From the NCBI RefSeq assembly GCF_003095655.1, contig NZ_CP029151.1:2789001-2853000 (forward strand): 64,000 nucleotides of DNA. Direction: 5' to 3'. Every line of letters starts with the position of its first letter. The stretch's first letter is position 1. This stretch comes from Dokdonia sp. Dokd-P16. GTDB taxonomy: Bacteria; Bacteroidota; Bacteroidia; Flavobacteriales; Flavobacteriaceae. Position numbers and translations under genes: made by a program. The notes under the pieces were generated by a model. It worked only from the letters and a program-made list of their open reading frames with translations, did not search any database and had not been told where the DNA came from. Positions 55,404-63,908 of this stretch are shown one piece after another.

Positions 55404-58400
55404 TTATAATCCTAGTGAAATTCCGAAGCCTAGTCGCCCACCTTCTGGTCCGTTAAAATAGTTTAGAGTTCCTTTTAGTGCACCAGCAGTAGACACATTA
55501 AGACCGCCACCGTAGCTATAATGTAGTGTGTTGCTTTCCATGAGCTCACTCCATACTCTTCCTGTATCATATCCAGCATAGGTATCAATTCTTATTGGAA
55601 AGAAAGCTGTTTTTATAGGCTTAAATAAGTAGGCTATATCTACCGAGCCTGCTAGTGATTGCTGGCCAATGAAACGGCTTTGTCTGTAAGATCTCAATCC
55701 ATTGTTTGCTCCTAAGGTTGCCGCTTTGTAAAAAGGTATTTGATCTCCTATACGTAGCTGACTCGTCACAGTTGTTTTAATCACAAGATTTCTTGATCTA
55801 TCAATGGCATTCCATAAACTTATACTCGGATCTATAATCCCAACAGTATTTGTATTTGTAAGTTCATCAAGGAACCCTCCTTTTAATGATACTTCCATAC
55901 CTCGAGTGGGAAATTGCTCATTGTCTATACTGCGATAGTTATAATAACCACTCACTCCTAAGTATTGCACAGCTGTTATTAAGGGCTCATTATTTAATAC
56001 TGTATCTATATTTTCATAAGTGATGTTTACACCTGTGCTGGTTCCATACTCTCCATCGTAATAGAGACTAACACCACCTGTAAGATATTGCGTATTGATA
56101 CGATTATCATCAAATGATCTGTTCTCATTAGTACTACTGTTTCCTAAGCCAAAAAAGTTCTCTGTAAAATTTGCTGTAGTCGCTCGTCCAAAAGCTTTAA
56201 AATTCCAATCGTGGAAGAGGTGTGCTTTATGCCAAGCTATTCTTACATCTGCGGCTTGAGTAAGAGAAATATAGCGCGCATCTAATTCAAATTTTGTTGT
56301 AAACGGATTTCCTTCAAAGCCTATTGTAGATTTACTGAATTTGAACCTTGGAGTAATTCCTTCGTCAGGGTTATAAGATGTTTGGAGTGCAAAGCGACCC
56401 GCCTTATCTGGTCTACGCTCTGTATCAAAAATGCGATTCTCATAAATGTCATCTATGTGCCTAGTTGCCTTTCCTTTATTTATGATATTATTTTTAGAAG
56501 ATTTTTGGTCATAGAGCGTGACATTTTTTCCTCCTTCAATAGTATAACTATCATTATCCAGTCCTCCTGATAAGACAATATTTATAGGACTCTTTAATAA
56601 TCCTTGAACATTAAAGACATCTTTGTCATCAAGACCATAAATCCAGATATCATTTGTGGTTTCTGATGAAAATGTGCGGTCAAAAAGTAATGCGCCTTTT
56701 TCACCATCTTTTATTCTATATCCCATTATGTGCACATCACCATTATCAAGATTTGTGATGTCAAAATGGTCATCTTTATCTGTTCCTTTTAATACTTGAA
56801 ATTTAAGGAAATGATTGTAGTATCTATCTACGATATCGCCTAGGCGATCCTTACGAGCTAGTAAATCTGCCTGAATACCTTTCCATATATTATCTTGAAT
56901 TTCTATCGGTGCTTCGCTAAATGCTTTTGAAACAACTTCTGGCGTAATATGCTGTTGAATGTATGCAACTTCTTCAAGCCACACAGACTTATCTGATCGC
57001 AAAACCAAAGAGCGATCAAGATTAATTGCACTCTCACTAAATTGCTCTACATAAGGAATATCTGGACCATAATTTCCAAACTGTCTCATGCCGCTCATTA
57101 TACCTTGCATACGAGTTAAAAACTCACCGTCAAACTTTGCAAAAACTTGATCTCGATCACGAGGTACTGCACTATAAATCGTTACACCTTCCTCTTCGTC
57201 AACTTGGCTTTGTGCCCAGCGCCATTGATCTTCATGTCTATCCCAGTCACCTATGAGCATATCAAAAATACGAGCTCTTATGTAGGTTCTCTCATCTAGT
57301 TTGTGCTGCTCATCCTCTCTAAGTTCTTTAAAGAGATCTTGGGTACTTTCTACCTCTTTGCTAAATTTAAACATATGTGATTTATCAAAATCACCATCAG
57401 GCTTTTCTACAATCATATATAACTGATCACCGTGTACTTTATTAAAATCACCCAGTAACTTTTGCTTAGGTACATAGAATAACTTAGGATGCGTATGTGG
57501 TAATTTTATCGCACCAGCTAATCTTGGAATGGCAAAAGCACCATAAGGATGTGCAGCCGTGTAAAAATCTTGAATAATAGTTGCTGGAACAGTGCCAGCA
57601 AAATAATCATCTGCATCAAGGTCATTATACCCAGCAGATTTTAGAAAGGCGATAGGGTCTTTTGCAATGGCTCGCATATTATATTCTTTATCGTCCTTTG
57701 TTACAAGACGTAACCCATTAGTCTGGTTTCCACCACCGGCTCTTTCTACCGTAAGTCCTCCATATAAGGTATCAAGTAATACTACAGGCGCCTCAATTTG
57801 TACTCCATATACGTAGCGATAATGTTTACCCCAAAATTTTTCATACTTCTCAGATTTCTTTACAGCCTCTGCAGGATACACAGATGCTGTCATTGTTTTT
57901 GGAAACACAGTAGGAAGAGCATCAAGGTTGTAAGGTTCCGGTTGTTTAAAAGCTTGCTGACTAAAGGCTTCTTTAAAAGCACCGTTTTGTAATGTAAAGA
58001 AGTGAACAGAAGATGAGTTATCTTCATAAATCCTTACTTCTGTATATCCAGGCTTTGTTGAGGTAAACAGCCCTCTTTTACTTAATCTAGCAGGCTTAAC
58101 ACTACTTCCGGTTCCTGATATTACTTGCTTTATTGCACCATGATTTATATACTGTAGGGAGCGCTCGTGACCAGAGACTATAATAACTTTAGGAACATCA
58201 AATGCAGCTTGCTCTATAGAGGTCATTAATTCATTCATGAGCGGATTGTTACGATCTTGCTTAGATAATCCTCCTTGAGCTCTTAAAAATGACCAGGCAG
58301 CTCCAGCAAATGGTATAAATGCATTTTCTGACGTGGGCTTATAAACTACACTTGACGGGATTTCTCCTCCATATATTCCATTTGAGTATAGAGGATGATG

Positions 58401-59069
58401 CATAGCAATAAGCACTGTTTTATGTCGTGCTTTACGCATTTCGCTAGCAAGTAATACATTAAATTGAGTGCGCGTTTTTAATTCGCATTTGTCATTAATT
58501 CCTGCCGTTTTACTCCAGTCCTCAATATACCATTGTGAGTTTATGAGTATAAGCTCTATTTCATCGTTAACACTGATAACCTCTAGCGGACAACCATTTT
58601 TAGGTAAGAAGTGATCTTCTTCCTTGTAAAAGTCTTCAATGTAGGTTTCAATATCTTCAAGTCCTTCCACACCGCGCTCATTCCATTCTTGTTCTCCAGT
58701 GAGAAATAAGGAAGTTCCTTTGAAAGACTTAGATAATGACAATTGTGCATCAAGTTGAGGAGCTACTCGGCTATCTTCTAGATTGCTGTTGTGTACATTA
58801 TCTCCTAAAAATAAGAGGTAGTCATCTTCCTTTGATGATGACACAATGTTCTCTTTTAATGCATCTAGCAGCTTGTCATTTGGACCACCTAATGCTGCAC
58901 CAGCATTGGCTATAGAAAATATGCTCGTGTATTCTCTAGAATTGGAGTCAAAAAAAATGCTATTCTCCTTATCTCTATAATTATCACGATGGACAGCGCA
59001 GGCTATAAATAGCAGTGACAAAGTAGATAAGGACAAGGATTTACTAAGGCAGCGTAATTTTTTATTCAC
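55404..59069 (-). CDS. Phosphoesterase/kinase-like/outer-membrane barrel fusion, copy B (degenerate phosphoesterase)
   Basis: This 1221-residue lipoprotein (signal ending LLFIACAVHRD) is a paralog of the gene at 51493-55215 along its full length. Its phosphoesterase domain has lost metal and catalytic residues: A54-N55 replaces G54-D55, G125-E-Q-E replaces G-N-H-D, and GHERS (300-304) replaces G-H-E-H. GDN (89-91) and HHP (224-226) remain. The kinase-like motifs are kept: GGG, RAIAK, GDWDRH (607-612) and PRDRDQVF (636-643). The barrel ends GRLGFGISLGL. It probably acts as a pseudo-phosphatase or retains only the second activity. The genes converge on a shared terminator and are about 190 bp apart. 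Confidence 0.75.
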   Translation of the reverse strand: MNKKLRCLSKSLSLSTLSLLFIACAVHRDNYRDKENSIFFDSNSREYTSIFSIANAGAALGGPNDKLLDALKENIVSSSKEDDYLLFLGDNVHNSNLEDSRVAPQLDAQLSLSKSFKGTSLFLTGEQEWNERGVEGLEDIETYIEDFYKEEDHFLPKNGCPLEVISVNDEIELILINSQWYIEDWSKTAGINDKCELKTRTQFNVLLASEMRKARHKTVLIAMHHPLYSNGIYGGEIPSSVVYKPTSENAFIPFAGAAWSFLRAQGGLSKQDRNNPLMNELMTSIEQAAFDVPKVIIVSGHERSLQYINHGAIKQVISGTGSSVKPARLSKRGLFTSTKPGYTEVRIYEDNSSSVHFFTLQNGAFKEAFSQQAFKQPEPYNLDALPTVFPKTMTASVYPAEAVKKSEKYEKFWGKHYRYVYGVQIEAPVVLLDTLYGGLTVERAGGGNQTNGLRLVTKDDKEYNMRAIAKDPIAFLKSAGYNDLDADDYFAGTVPATIIQDFYTAAHPYGAFAIPRLAGAIKLPHTHPKLFYVPKQKLLGDFNKVHGDQLYMIVEKPDGDFDKSHMFKFSKEVESTQDLFKELREDEQHKLDERTYIRARIFDMLIGDWDRHEDQWRWAQSQVDEEEGVTIYSAVPRDRDQVFAKFDGEFLTRMQGIMSGMRQFGNYGPDIPYVEQFSESAINLDRSLVLRSDKSVWLEEVAYIQQHITPEVVSKAFSEAPIEIQDNIWKGIQADLLARKDRLGDIVDRYYNHFLKFQVLKGTDKDDHFDITNLDNGDVHIMGYRIKDGEKGALLFDRTFSSETTNDIWIYGLDDKDVFNVQGLLKSPINIVLSGGLDNDSYTIEGGKNVTLYDQKSSKNNIINKGKATRHIDDIYENRIFDTERRPDKAGRFALQTSYNPDEGITPRFKFSKSTIGFEGNPFTTKFELDARYISLTQAADVRIAWHKAHLFHDWNFKAFGRATTANFTENFFGLGNSSTNENRSFDDNRINTQYLTGGVSLYYDGEYGTSTGVNITYENIDTVLNNEPLITAVQYLGVSGYYNYRSIDNEQFPTRGMEVSLKGGFLDELTNTNTVGIIDPSISLWNAIDRSRNLVIKTTVTSQLRIGDQIPFYKAATLGANNGLRSYRQSRFIGQQSLAGSVDIAYLFKPIKTAFFPIRIDTYAGYDTGRVWSELMESNTLHYSYGGGLNVSTAGALKGTLNYFNGPEGGRLGFGISLGL

Positions 59070-59085
59070 GGAAATTGTTTTTTCT

Positions 59086-59095
59086 AATGTACATT
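59086..59095. promoter_or_regulatory. Shared 10-bp palindrome upstream of phosphoesterase paralog B
   Basis: AATGTACATT, 16 bp before the paralog B start on the reverse strand; identical to 51471-51480 and also flanked by TCT on the + strand. Confidence 0.4.
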
Positions 59096-59144
59096 TCTTT
59101 TCTGCTAAATAGTTGCCATAGTACTATTAAAGTATGTTAATAAA

Positions 59145-59176
59145 AAAGGGTCTTGCTTATATAAGCAAGACCCTTT
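59145..59176. terminator. Terminator, 32-bp perfect palindrome
   Basis: AAAGGGTCTTGCTTAT joined directly to its complement, with flanking A-run. It terminates the reverse-strand gene ending at 59200. Confidence 0.87.
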
Positions 59177-59199
59177 AAGTAATTGTACTGTATTAATAT

Positions 59200-59577
59200 T
59201 TATATGCGAATGAAATCTTTATTGAGATTAGTATCTGCAATCATATCTCTTGTAAAGCTAAGGTGTCCTTTGGTGGTTATAATTCTAAAGCGGTAATCTT
59301 TCATTCTAGTTAATGTATCTAGAAGTAACCACTTAGATTTTAATAATTTTGGTTTCGAACTTTTTAAACTCACTTCAAAAAAGTATTTGATACCGCGTTT
59401 TTCGGCTACGATATCTGGAGTAAGAGAATTTCCTGTTTCCTGTCTTTTAAAGGAAATAGGAGTTTCATAACCTTCGGCATCTGCCTTAATATTCTCGAAT
59501 CCCTTGTTTTCTAGATATTCGATAGTTTCTGTTAAAAAAGCGTTGTTCTTGTTTTCTGTTTTATCTGAGTATATCAT
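59200..59577 (-). CDS. Small uncharacterised protein, possible PD-(D/E)xK-like fold
   Basis: No family was recognised with confidence for this 125-residue protein. The order ETIEYLENKGFENIKAD, then LTPDIVAEKRGIKYFFEVSLKS (P54-D55, E68, K72), resembles an abbreviated PD-(D/E)xK nuclease core (helix, PD, strand, E-x-n-K), but the E-x-K spacing is E-x3-K rather than canonical. There is no signal peptide, and it is monocistronic with a strong terminator. It could equally be a non-catalytic relative. An iterated palindrome lies about 90 bp upstream. Confidence 0.5.
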   Translation of the reverse strand: MIYSDKTENKNNAFLTETIEYLENKGFENIKADAEGYETPISFKRQETGNSLTPDIVAEKRGIKYFFEVSLKSSKPKLLKSKWLLLDTLTRMKDYRFRIITTKGHLSFTRDMIADTNLNKDFIRI

Positions 59578-59668
59578 AATCAGTAAGATACAAGATAGAG
59601 GAGCCTTTAAGTATTAAGCTCGGGTTAAAATAGTTACAATTAATGTTAAAGCTAGGATTGAGGATAGG

Positions 59669-59688
59669 TACGCTTTCGCGAAAGCGTA
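59669..59688. repeat. Iterated palindrome, full 20 bp, intergenic
   Basis: Perfect TACGCTTTCGCGAAAGCGTA between the MEMO-family gene and the small unknown gene. Confidence 0.95.
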
Positions 59689-59724
59689 ACATAATGCAAT
59701 TCACATCATCGAAAAATTATAACG

Positions 59725-60822
59725 CTATTGATAAGACATACCTACATAAGCCACCCAGTGCGTGCTATCTGCCTGTGCGGTGTGTCCCATGCGCAAATCG
59801 TTCACTTCAATATGAGGGCTGTGTAGACTAGATCGCCAGTCTATAAATGTGCCAGTAAGGTTAGAAAATTGTCCATCTTTACTAGGTGCTGCCGTAAGTT
59901 GCTCTATGCGATTTGCAAGCAGTAAGCCAAAAGGAGTGGAATATCTACCACACCAAGTCCATTTATAAGCCTTATAATCATCCTCCATAATGGTGATGTC
60001 ATTGAACTTTTTAACCCTTTTTGTCGTTAATTCTCCCTGGAGTGTCTCGTTTACAATATCAAGATCTTTCTGCCTAGCCTGGGCTGTCCCTGTACTGTCT
60101 GTGCCAAAGGGAGCGAGATTACCGCTTCCCCAGCCATCAGAACCATAATGTATGGCATCATTAGAAATCACAACAGCTATATCTGTACCATAGGTGAGTT
60201 TTTCCTCCTCCATAAGTGCAGCAATACCACTTCCTATATCATTAGAAAAGGACTGCATGTTTTGAAACGTGTTGTAAGGAACGAGCATAGGTATGATTTC
60301 TAAAGCAGGGTTTTTACGTTTCAAAAAAGGGGTTATAGCTTCTAGAGAATGCTCTAACTGCATCATAGAATCATGTACAACGTATGTTTCTTTATTAAGT
60401 TTGGTGAGCAGTTTATCTCTTAGGTTACTTACCGGAATGAGACCATCTGGAGATTGCCAACTATCATAACTCCCAAAAATGATACGATCTTGTAAGTCAA
60501 AATTTCTTGCTCTGTGAGCTACGCCCACAAGAATAATTGTTTTGGCTTTTATTCCAGAGAGCGTTTTGTAATATAAACCTCCGGCATATCCATAATCATC
60601 ATGTGGGCATATAACGGCTTTATAGGTTTCAGGATTTGGTACCTTATCTGCATCATCCATTCTACTTATGATACTATCCATTTGCCATGAATATTGAGCA
60701 AAACCAATGGTGTCTTCTTGATGCCTAATATGATTTTTGAGAGTTACAGTCTTTACTTCAGGCGTTTTACTGCAAGAAATAATTACTACAGAGCAAATAA
60801 ATAATAATAGAACAAAACGCAT
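59725..60822 (-). CDS. AmmeMemoRadiSam protein B (MEMO1)-family lipoprotein
   Basis: This 365-residue protein has a lipoprotein signal (LLLFICSVVIISCSK). A MEMO-like core follows: CPHDDYGYAGGLYYKTL, IILVGVAHRARNFD, QLEHSLEAITPFLKRKNP, and VVISNDAIHYGSD. The conserved His and Asp/Cys positions of MEMO1, including the WCGRYST segment, are present. MEMO proteins usually co-occur with an AMMECR1 domain and radical SAM partner; neither is seen here, so this is a stand-alone exported form. The reaction is unknown; a metal-dependent dioxygenase role is only suggested by family. It is 34 bp from the EEP paralog. Confidence 0.8.
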   Translation of the reverse strand: MRFVLLLFICSVVIISCSKTPEVKTVTLKNHIRHQEDTIGFAQYSWQMDSIISRMDDADKVPNPETYKAVICPHDDYGYAGGLYYKTLSGIKAKTIILVGVAHRARNFDLQDRIIFGSYDSWQSPDGLIPVSNLRDKLLTKLNKETYVVHDSMMQLEHSLEAITPFLKRKNPALEIIPMLVPYNTFQNMQSFSNDIGSGIAALMEEEKLTYGTDIAVVISNDAIHYGSDGWGSGNLAPFGTDSTGTAQARQKDLDIVNETLQGELTTKRVKKFNDITIMEDDYKAYKWTWCGRYSTPFGLLLANRIEQLTAAPSKDGQFSNLTGTFIDWRSSLHSPHIEVNDLRMGHTAQADSTHWVAYVGMSYQ

Positions 60823-60856
60823 GAGCTGTTAGTTAGACTATAAATATAGAAAATCT

Positions 60857-61951
60857 TTAATCACTAGAAATTATAGGCATTTCCATATTGAGGAGATTTT
60901 GTTCTTTTAATTGTGACTGTGCTCTGTCTAGAATTTCCTGAGATGGTTTTTCTGCTTTTTGTTCTTTTGCTTTCTCTGGTTCAAAAGTAAGTTCTGTGTA
61001 CATGGGAAAATGGTCAGACTTAATATCTTTTGTACGGTTTAATGTTTGCACGCGAAACTCTTCCGAAATAAATAAATGGTCAAGTGGCCATCTCATCAAT
61101 ACATTTTTTGCATTAAAAGTATTATAAAAACCACGACCTATGCGAGGGTCGAGTAATGTGCTTGTTTTTCTAAAGAGTGAAGTAGTTTCAGACCATGCGA
61201 CATCATTAAAATCACCCATGACAATCACTGGCATTTTTCTTTTATAAACGCGCAATGCAGTGGTCATCATTTCTGTATCCCTGTCTGAGCTCATTGGGTT
61301 ATGCTGTGGCATAGGTGGCGTAGGGTGGATGGCAAATAATTGAAATTGATTACCACTCTCCAAGGTAACAATCGCCTCCATAGACGGTATTTCCTTGTCT
61401 ACTAGGTGTCTTATGTGTTCATCACTTATAGGTAATCGCGAGTATAGCAACATTCCATACGTATTGTCTAGCGGCTCCAGCATAAAATAAGGATGTGATG
61501 CAGATAAAGTGTTATGCACAGCATCTTGCCACTTCTGGTCTGTTTCCATGAGCAATACGATGTCTGGATTTTTTTCTTTTACTTGATTGAGAAGTAAATG
61601 ATACTCTTCATTCTTCTGTAATACATTGGCTGTATAAATTTTTAATGTATTTGACGAGTCAGTAATTGTGCTTTCTTGAGCTTCAAAATCTGCAAACGGC
61701 GTATAAGCATAAATCTTACTTAGCTGAAATAAGAAACAACCTATAAGAATAACTACAAAGAGATAATCTTTATAGTACTTAATGTCAAATTTTATAAAGT
61801 ATGTGATAATTGCAATAAGCGTTAATCCCGTAAGCTGTGCATGCGGAAAATCAAAAATGCGTATCCACCAGTAATCTATAGCGATGAGTGGTAACAATGT
61901 TAAAACAACAGCGGTAATGCCAAATCCCTGAAGAAAACTCTTTAATTTCAA
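60857..61951 (-). CDS. Membrane-anchored endonuclease/exonuclease/phosphatase-family protein, copy 2
   Basis: This 364-residue paralog of the gene at 45426-46484 has N-terminal membrane helices and an EEP domain: TANVLQKNEEYHLL, LLMETDQKW, AIHPTPPMPQHNP, GDFNDVAWS, LDPRIGRGF, PLDHLF and SDHFPMYTEL. The acid/base pairs are conserved in both copies, so both are likely active. Substrate unknown. It is probably co-transcribed with the MEMO-family gene 34 bp downstream. No canonical promoter or terminator was identified between them. Confidence 0.85.
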   Translation of the reverse strand: MKLKSFLQGFGITAVVLTLLPLIAIDYWWIRIFDFPHAQLTGLTLIAIITYFIKFDIKYYKDYLFVVILIGCFLFQLSKIYAYTPFADFEAQESTITDSSNTLKIYTANVLQKNEEYHLLLNQVKEKNPDIVLLMETDQKWQDAVHNTLSASHPYFMLEPLDNTYGMLLYSRLPISDEHIRHLVDKEIPSMEAIVTLESGNQFQLFAIHPTPPMPQHNPMSSDRDTEMMTTALRVYKRKMPVIVMGDFNDVAWSETTSLFRKTSTLLDPRIGRGFYNTFNAKNVLMRWPLDHLFISEEFRVQTLNRTKDIKSDHFPMYTELTFEPEKAKEQKAEKPSQEILDRAQSQLKEQNLLNMEMPIISSD

Positions 61952-62130
61952 AATATGATAGGTTGGTTAGTATAAGCTAAAGTACTCGATATGTTAAAAT
62001 AGCTATCTTAAAATCATATTAAATGGGATATATTTAAGATTTGAAACATCAGCTACCACTAGGTCACTAATCAAGTAAATAGCGCCTATTGTAATTCTTG
62101 AGAGTTAATGTGACACATTTTACCTTGACA

Positions 62131-62448
62131 CTACTTTAACGCAACCGCAGTTCCCATTGCCGAAATCCCCAATCTAGAGTTTTCAATGATCACCTCTACA
62201 TCCATACTAACACCTACAACTGCGTGGGCTCCTAGCTCTTTTGCCTTTGCCTCAAGTTTTTTGAGGACTTCTTGTTTTGCAGCATTTATTCCGTCTTCAC
62301 CGCTTTTATAGATTTTTTCACTATCAAGTGAATCTCTAAAGCTAAGTCCTTTGGTATCGTAAATTTTGGCATAGACGAAGCTAGTAATAATACTTAAGTA
62401 TTCTATAACCTCTCTGCCCTGTATACTGTTTGTAGTTGTTGTTATCAT
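62131..62448 (-). CDS. YbjQ/UPF0145 family protein
   Basis: This 105-residue soluble protein matches the YbjQ heavy-metal-binding-like family: MITTTTNSIQGREVIEYLSIITSF, then GINAAKQEVLKKLEAKAKELGAHAVVGVSMDVEVI and GTAVALK. The family forms pentamers of unknown function. Length is standard. An iterated palindrome lies 45 bp upstream. Confidence 0.9.
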   Translation of the reverse strand: MITTTTNSIQGREVIEYLSIITSFVYAKIYDTKGLSFRDSLDSEKIYKSGEDGINAAKQEVLKKLEAKAKELGAHAVVGVSMDVEVIIENSRLGISAMGTAVALK

Positions 62449-62492
62449 TTGATGGTTTTATATGTAAGTAGCTTTTAAAAGGGTTTTGTTAC

Positions 62493-62506
62493 GCTTTCGC
62501 GAAAGC
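62493..62506. repeat. Iterated palindrome, partial, upstream of YbjQ gene
   Basis: GCTTTCGCGAAAGC; right arm eroded after GC. Confidence 0.88.
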
Positions 62507-62555
62507 AATAAATATTACATTGGTGGTTTTATGAAGACAACCAATCCTTTCTAAA

Positions 62556-63908
62556 TTACACCTTCGATGCATTTTCTATTGCCTGTTCAACCGCAATGGA
62601 AGGTTCTTGGATATTGGCATTTATAATCTTACCATCTTTGCCAATGAGTATGTATTTAGGAATAAAGTTGATATTGTATTGTTGACCATATTCTTCACTT
62701 CGTCCATCTTTAATAAATAAATTGTAACCAAGTTTTGAGTTTTCTTTACCTAAAAACTCTAGCCATTTCTCTTTAGAACTATCTACAGACATTAGCAAAA
62801 TCTCTACATCGCTATTATTTTTATACTTATTAGCAAGTTCTAAAACATTATGCCTGTGATTAAGACAAGCCCTACACCATGTGGCCCAATTGTCTATAAA
62901 AATTACTTTCCCTAGATGATCTTCAAGTTTATATTGATTTCCAGATGCATCTTCTGCTGTAAATAAGTAAGCTTTTTCTCCACTTTGAGAAGCATAAAAA
63001 GAGTTCGATGACTTTTCAAGTAAGTACTTGTATGGGTTTTCTTTTTCTGATATGAGGGCTTGAGTAAGTACCTCAGTGTTAAATAATCTCTCATGCTTTT
63101 CCCAATAAGTAGGTGATTCTATCAAACCTTTGATATAGCTCGCTCTGAGATAATCAGCAAGCTCCTTGTTACTCGTCTGTCTATCTATGAACGCTAAAAA
63201 ATCAGTAATACTTTCAATAGCATCATTTTCTCGCAAATATTCAATTTCATATTTGTAGAGATAAATATCGGGAAGAGATTTTGCTGATAGCGTAAGCTTC
63301 GGAATTCTATGGACGAAATCAAAATAGCTGTTATTTGGTTTTAATTCTTTCATTATTCTGCCATAATAGAATAGGAATGAATAAATTCTCGCATCATTCT
63401 GATAGTGTAGCAATTCTAAAATATTAGGGCCTATTTCACCCTTTAGTAAGTTAATGTTATTTGCTCTCTCCTGTCTGAAAGTTTTAAATACAAGCGGAAT
63501 TGTATCTATGTTATTAGAGCCAAAAAGTAAATTACTGTTTTCACTTATAAACTTGTTGTTGCTGTGCCATAGATAGTTGAGCAATGAATCTACTTTATCA
63601 TGAGTGTTTATAATACCATCTTGATTAAGAAAAATGTTTAAATTTTTATTATCAGCTAGAATAGCCAGATAGGGATCATCATTATTTTTGTGATTTATAG
63701 TTACTGCCGTAGGATGTGGCAAGTCTACAATTTGTATTCTGCTGCTATTTCAAATTTTAGCAATGAGCTTATCAGTATTAAATTCTGAAATATAGATGGT
63801 ATCTATAGAAGTCTCAGTTTGCAAACTTATTTGTGCAGGGTTGTTTTGGTTTTGACAGCCAACTAATGAACATATAACTACAACTAGTAAAAGACTTTTT
63901 AGATTCAT
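62556..63908 (-). pseudogene. TlpA-like lipoprotein gene with in-frame TGA
   Basis: From ATG 63908 the frame encodes a lipoprotein signal (NLKSLLLVVVICSLVGC, Cys18) and continues without shift into the thioredoxin-domain protein. A TGA at codon 53 (63750-63752) interrupts the frame, between LIAKI and NSSRIQIV. The remaining part has a helical region and a C-terminal TlpA-like domain with FIDNWATWCRACLNH (CRAC) and FIPKYILIGKDG. Without the stop the product would be about 450 residues. The TTG at 63722 would lose the export signal. Nonsense mutation, sequencing error or readthrough are the options. Confidence 0.78.

Noticed and set aside
59200-59577. Restriction endonuclease call for the small unknown gene
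   Set aside because: Only a PD motif and an off-spacing Glu/Lys are present; no methylase or restriction neighbours.
59643-59831. Small reading frame at the palindrome downstream of the small unknown gene
   Set aside because: It runs across an intergenic palindrome into the antisense of the MEMO gene; no gene-like features.
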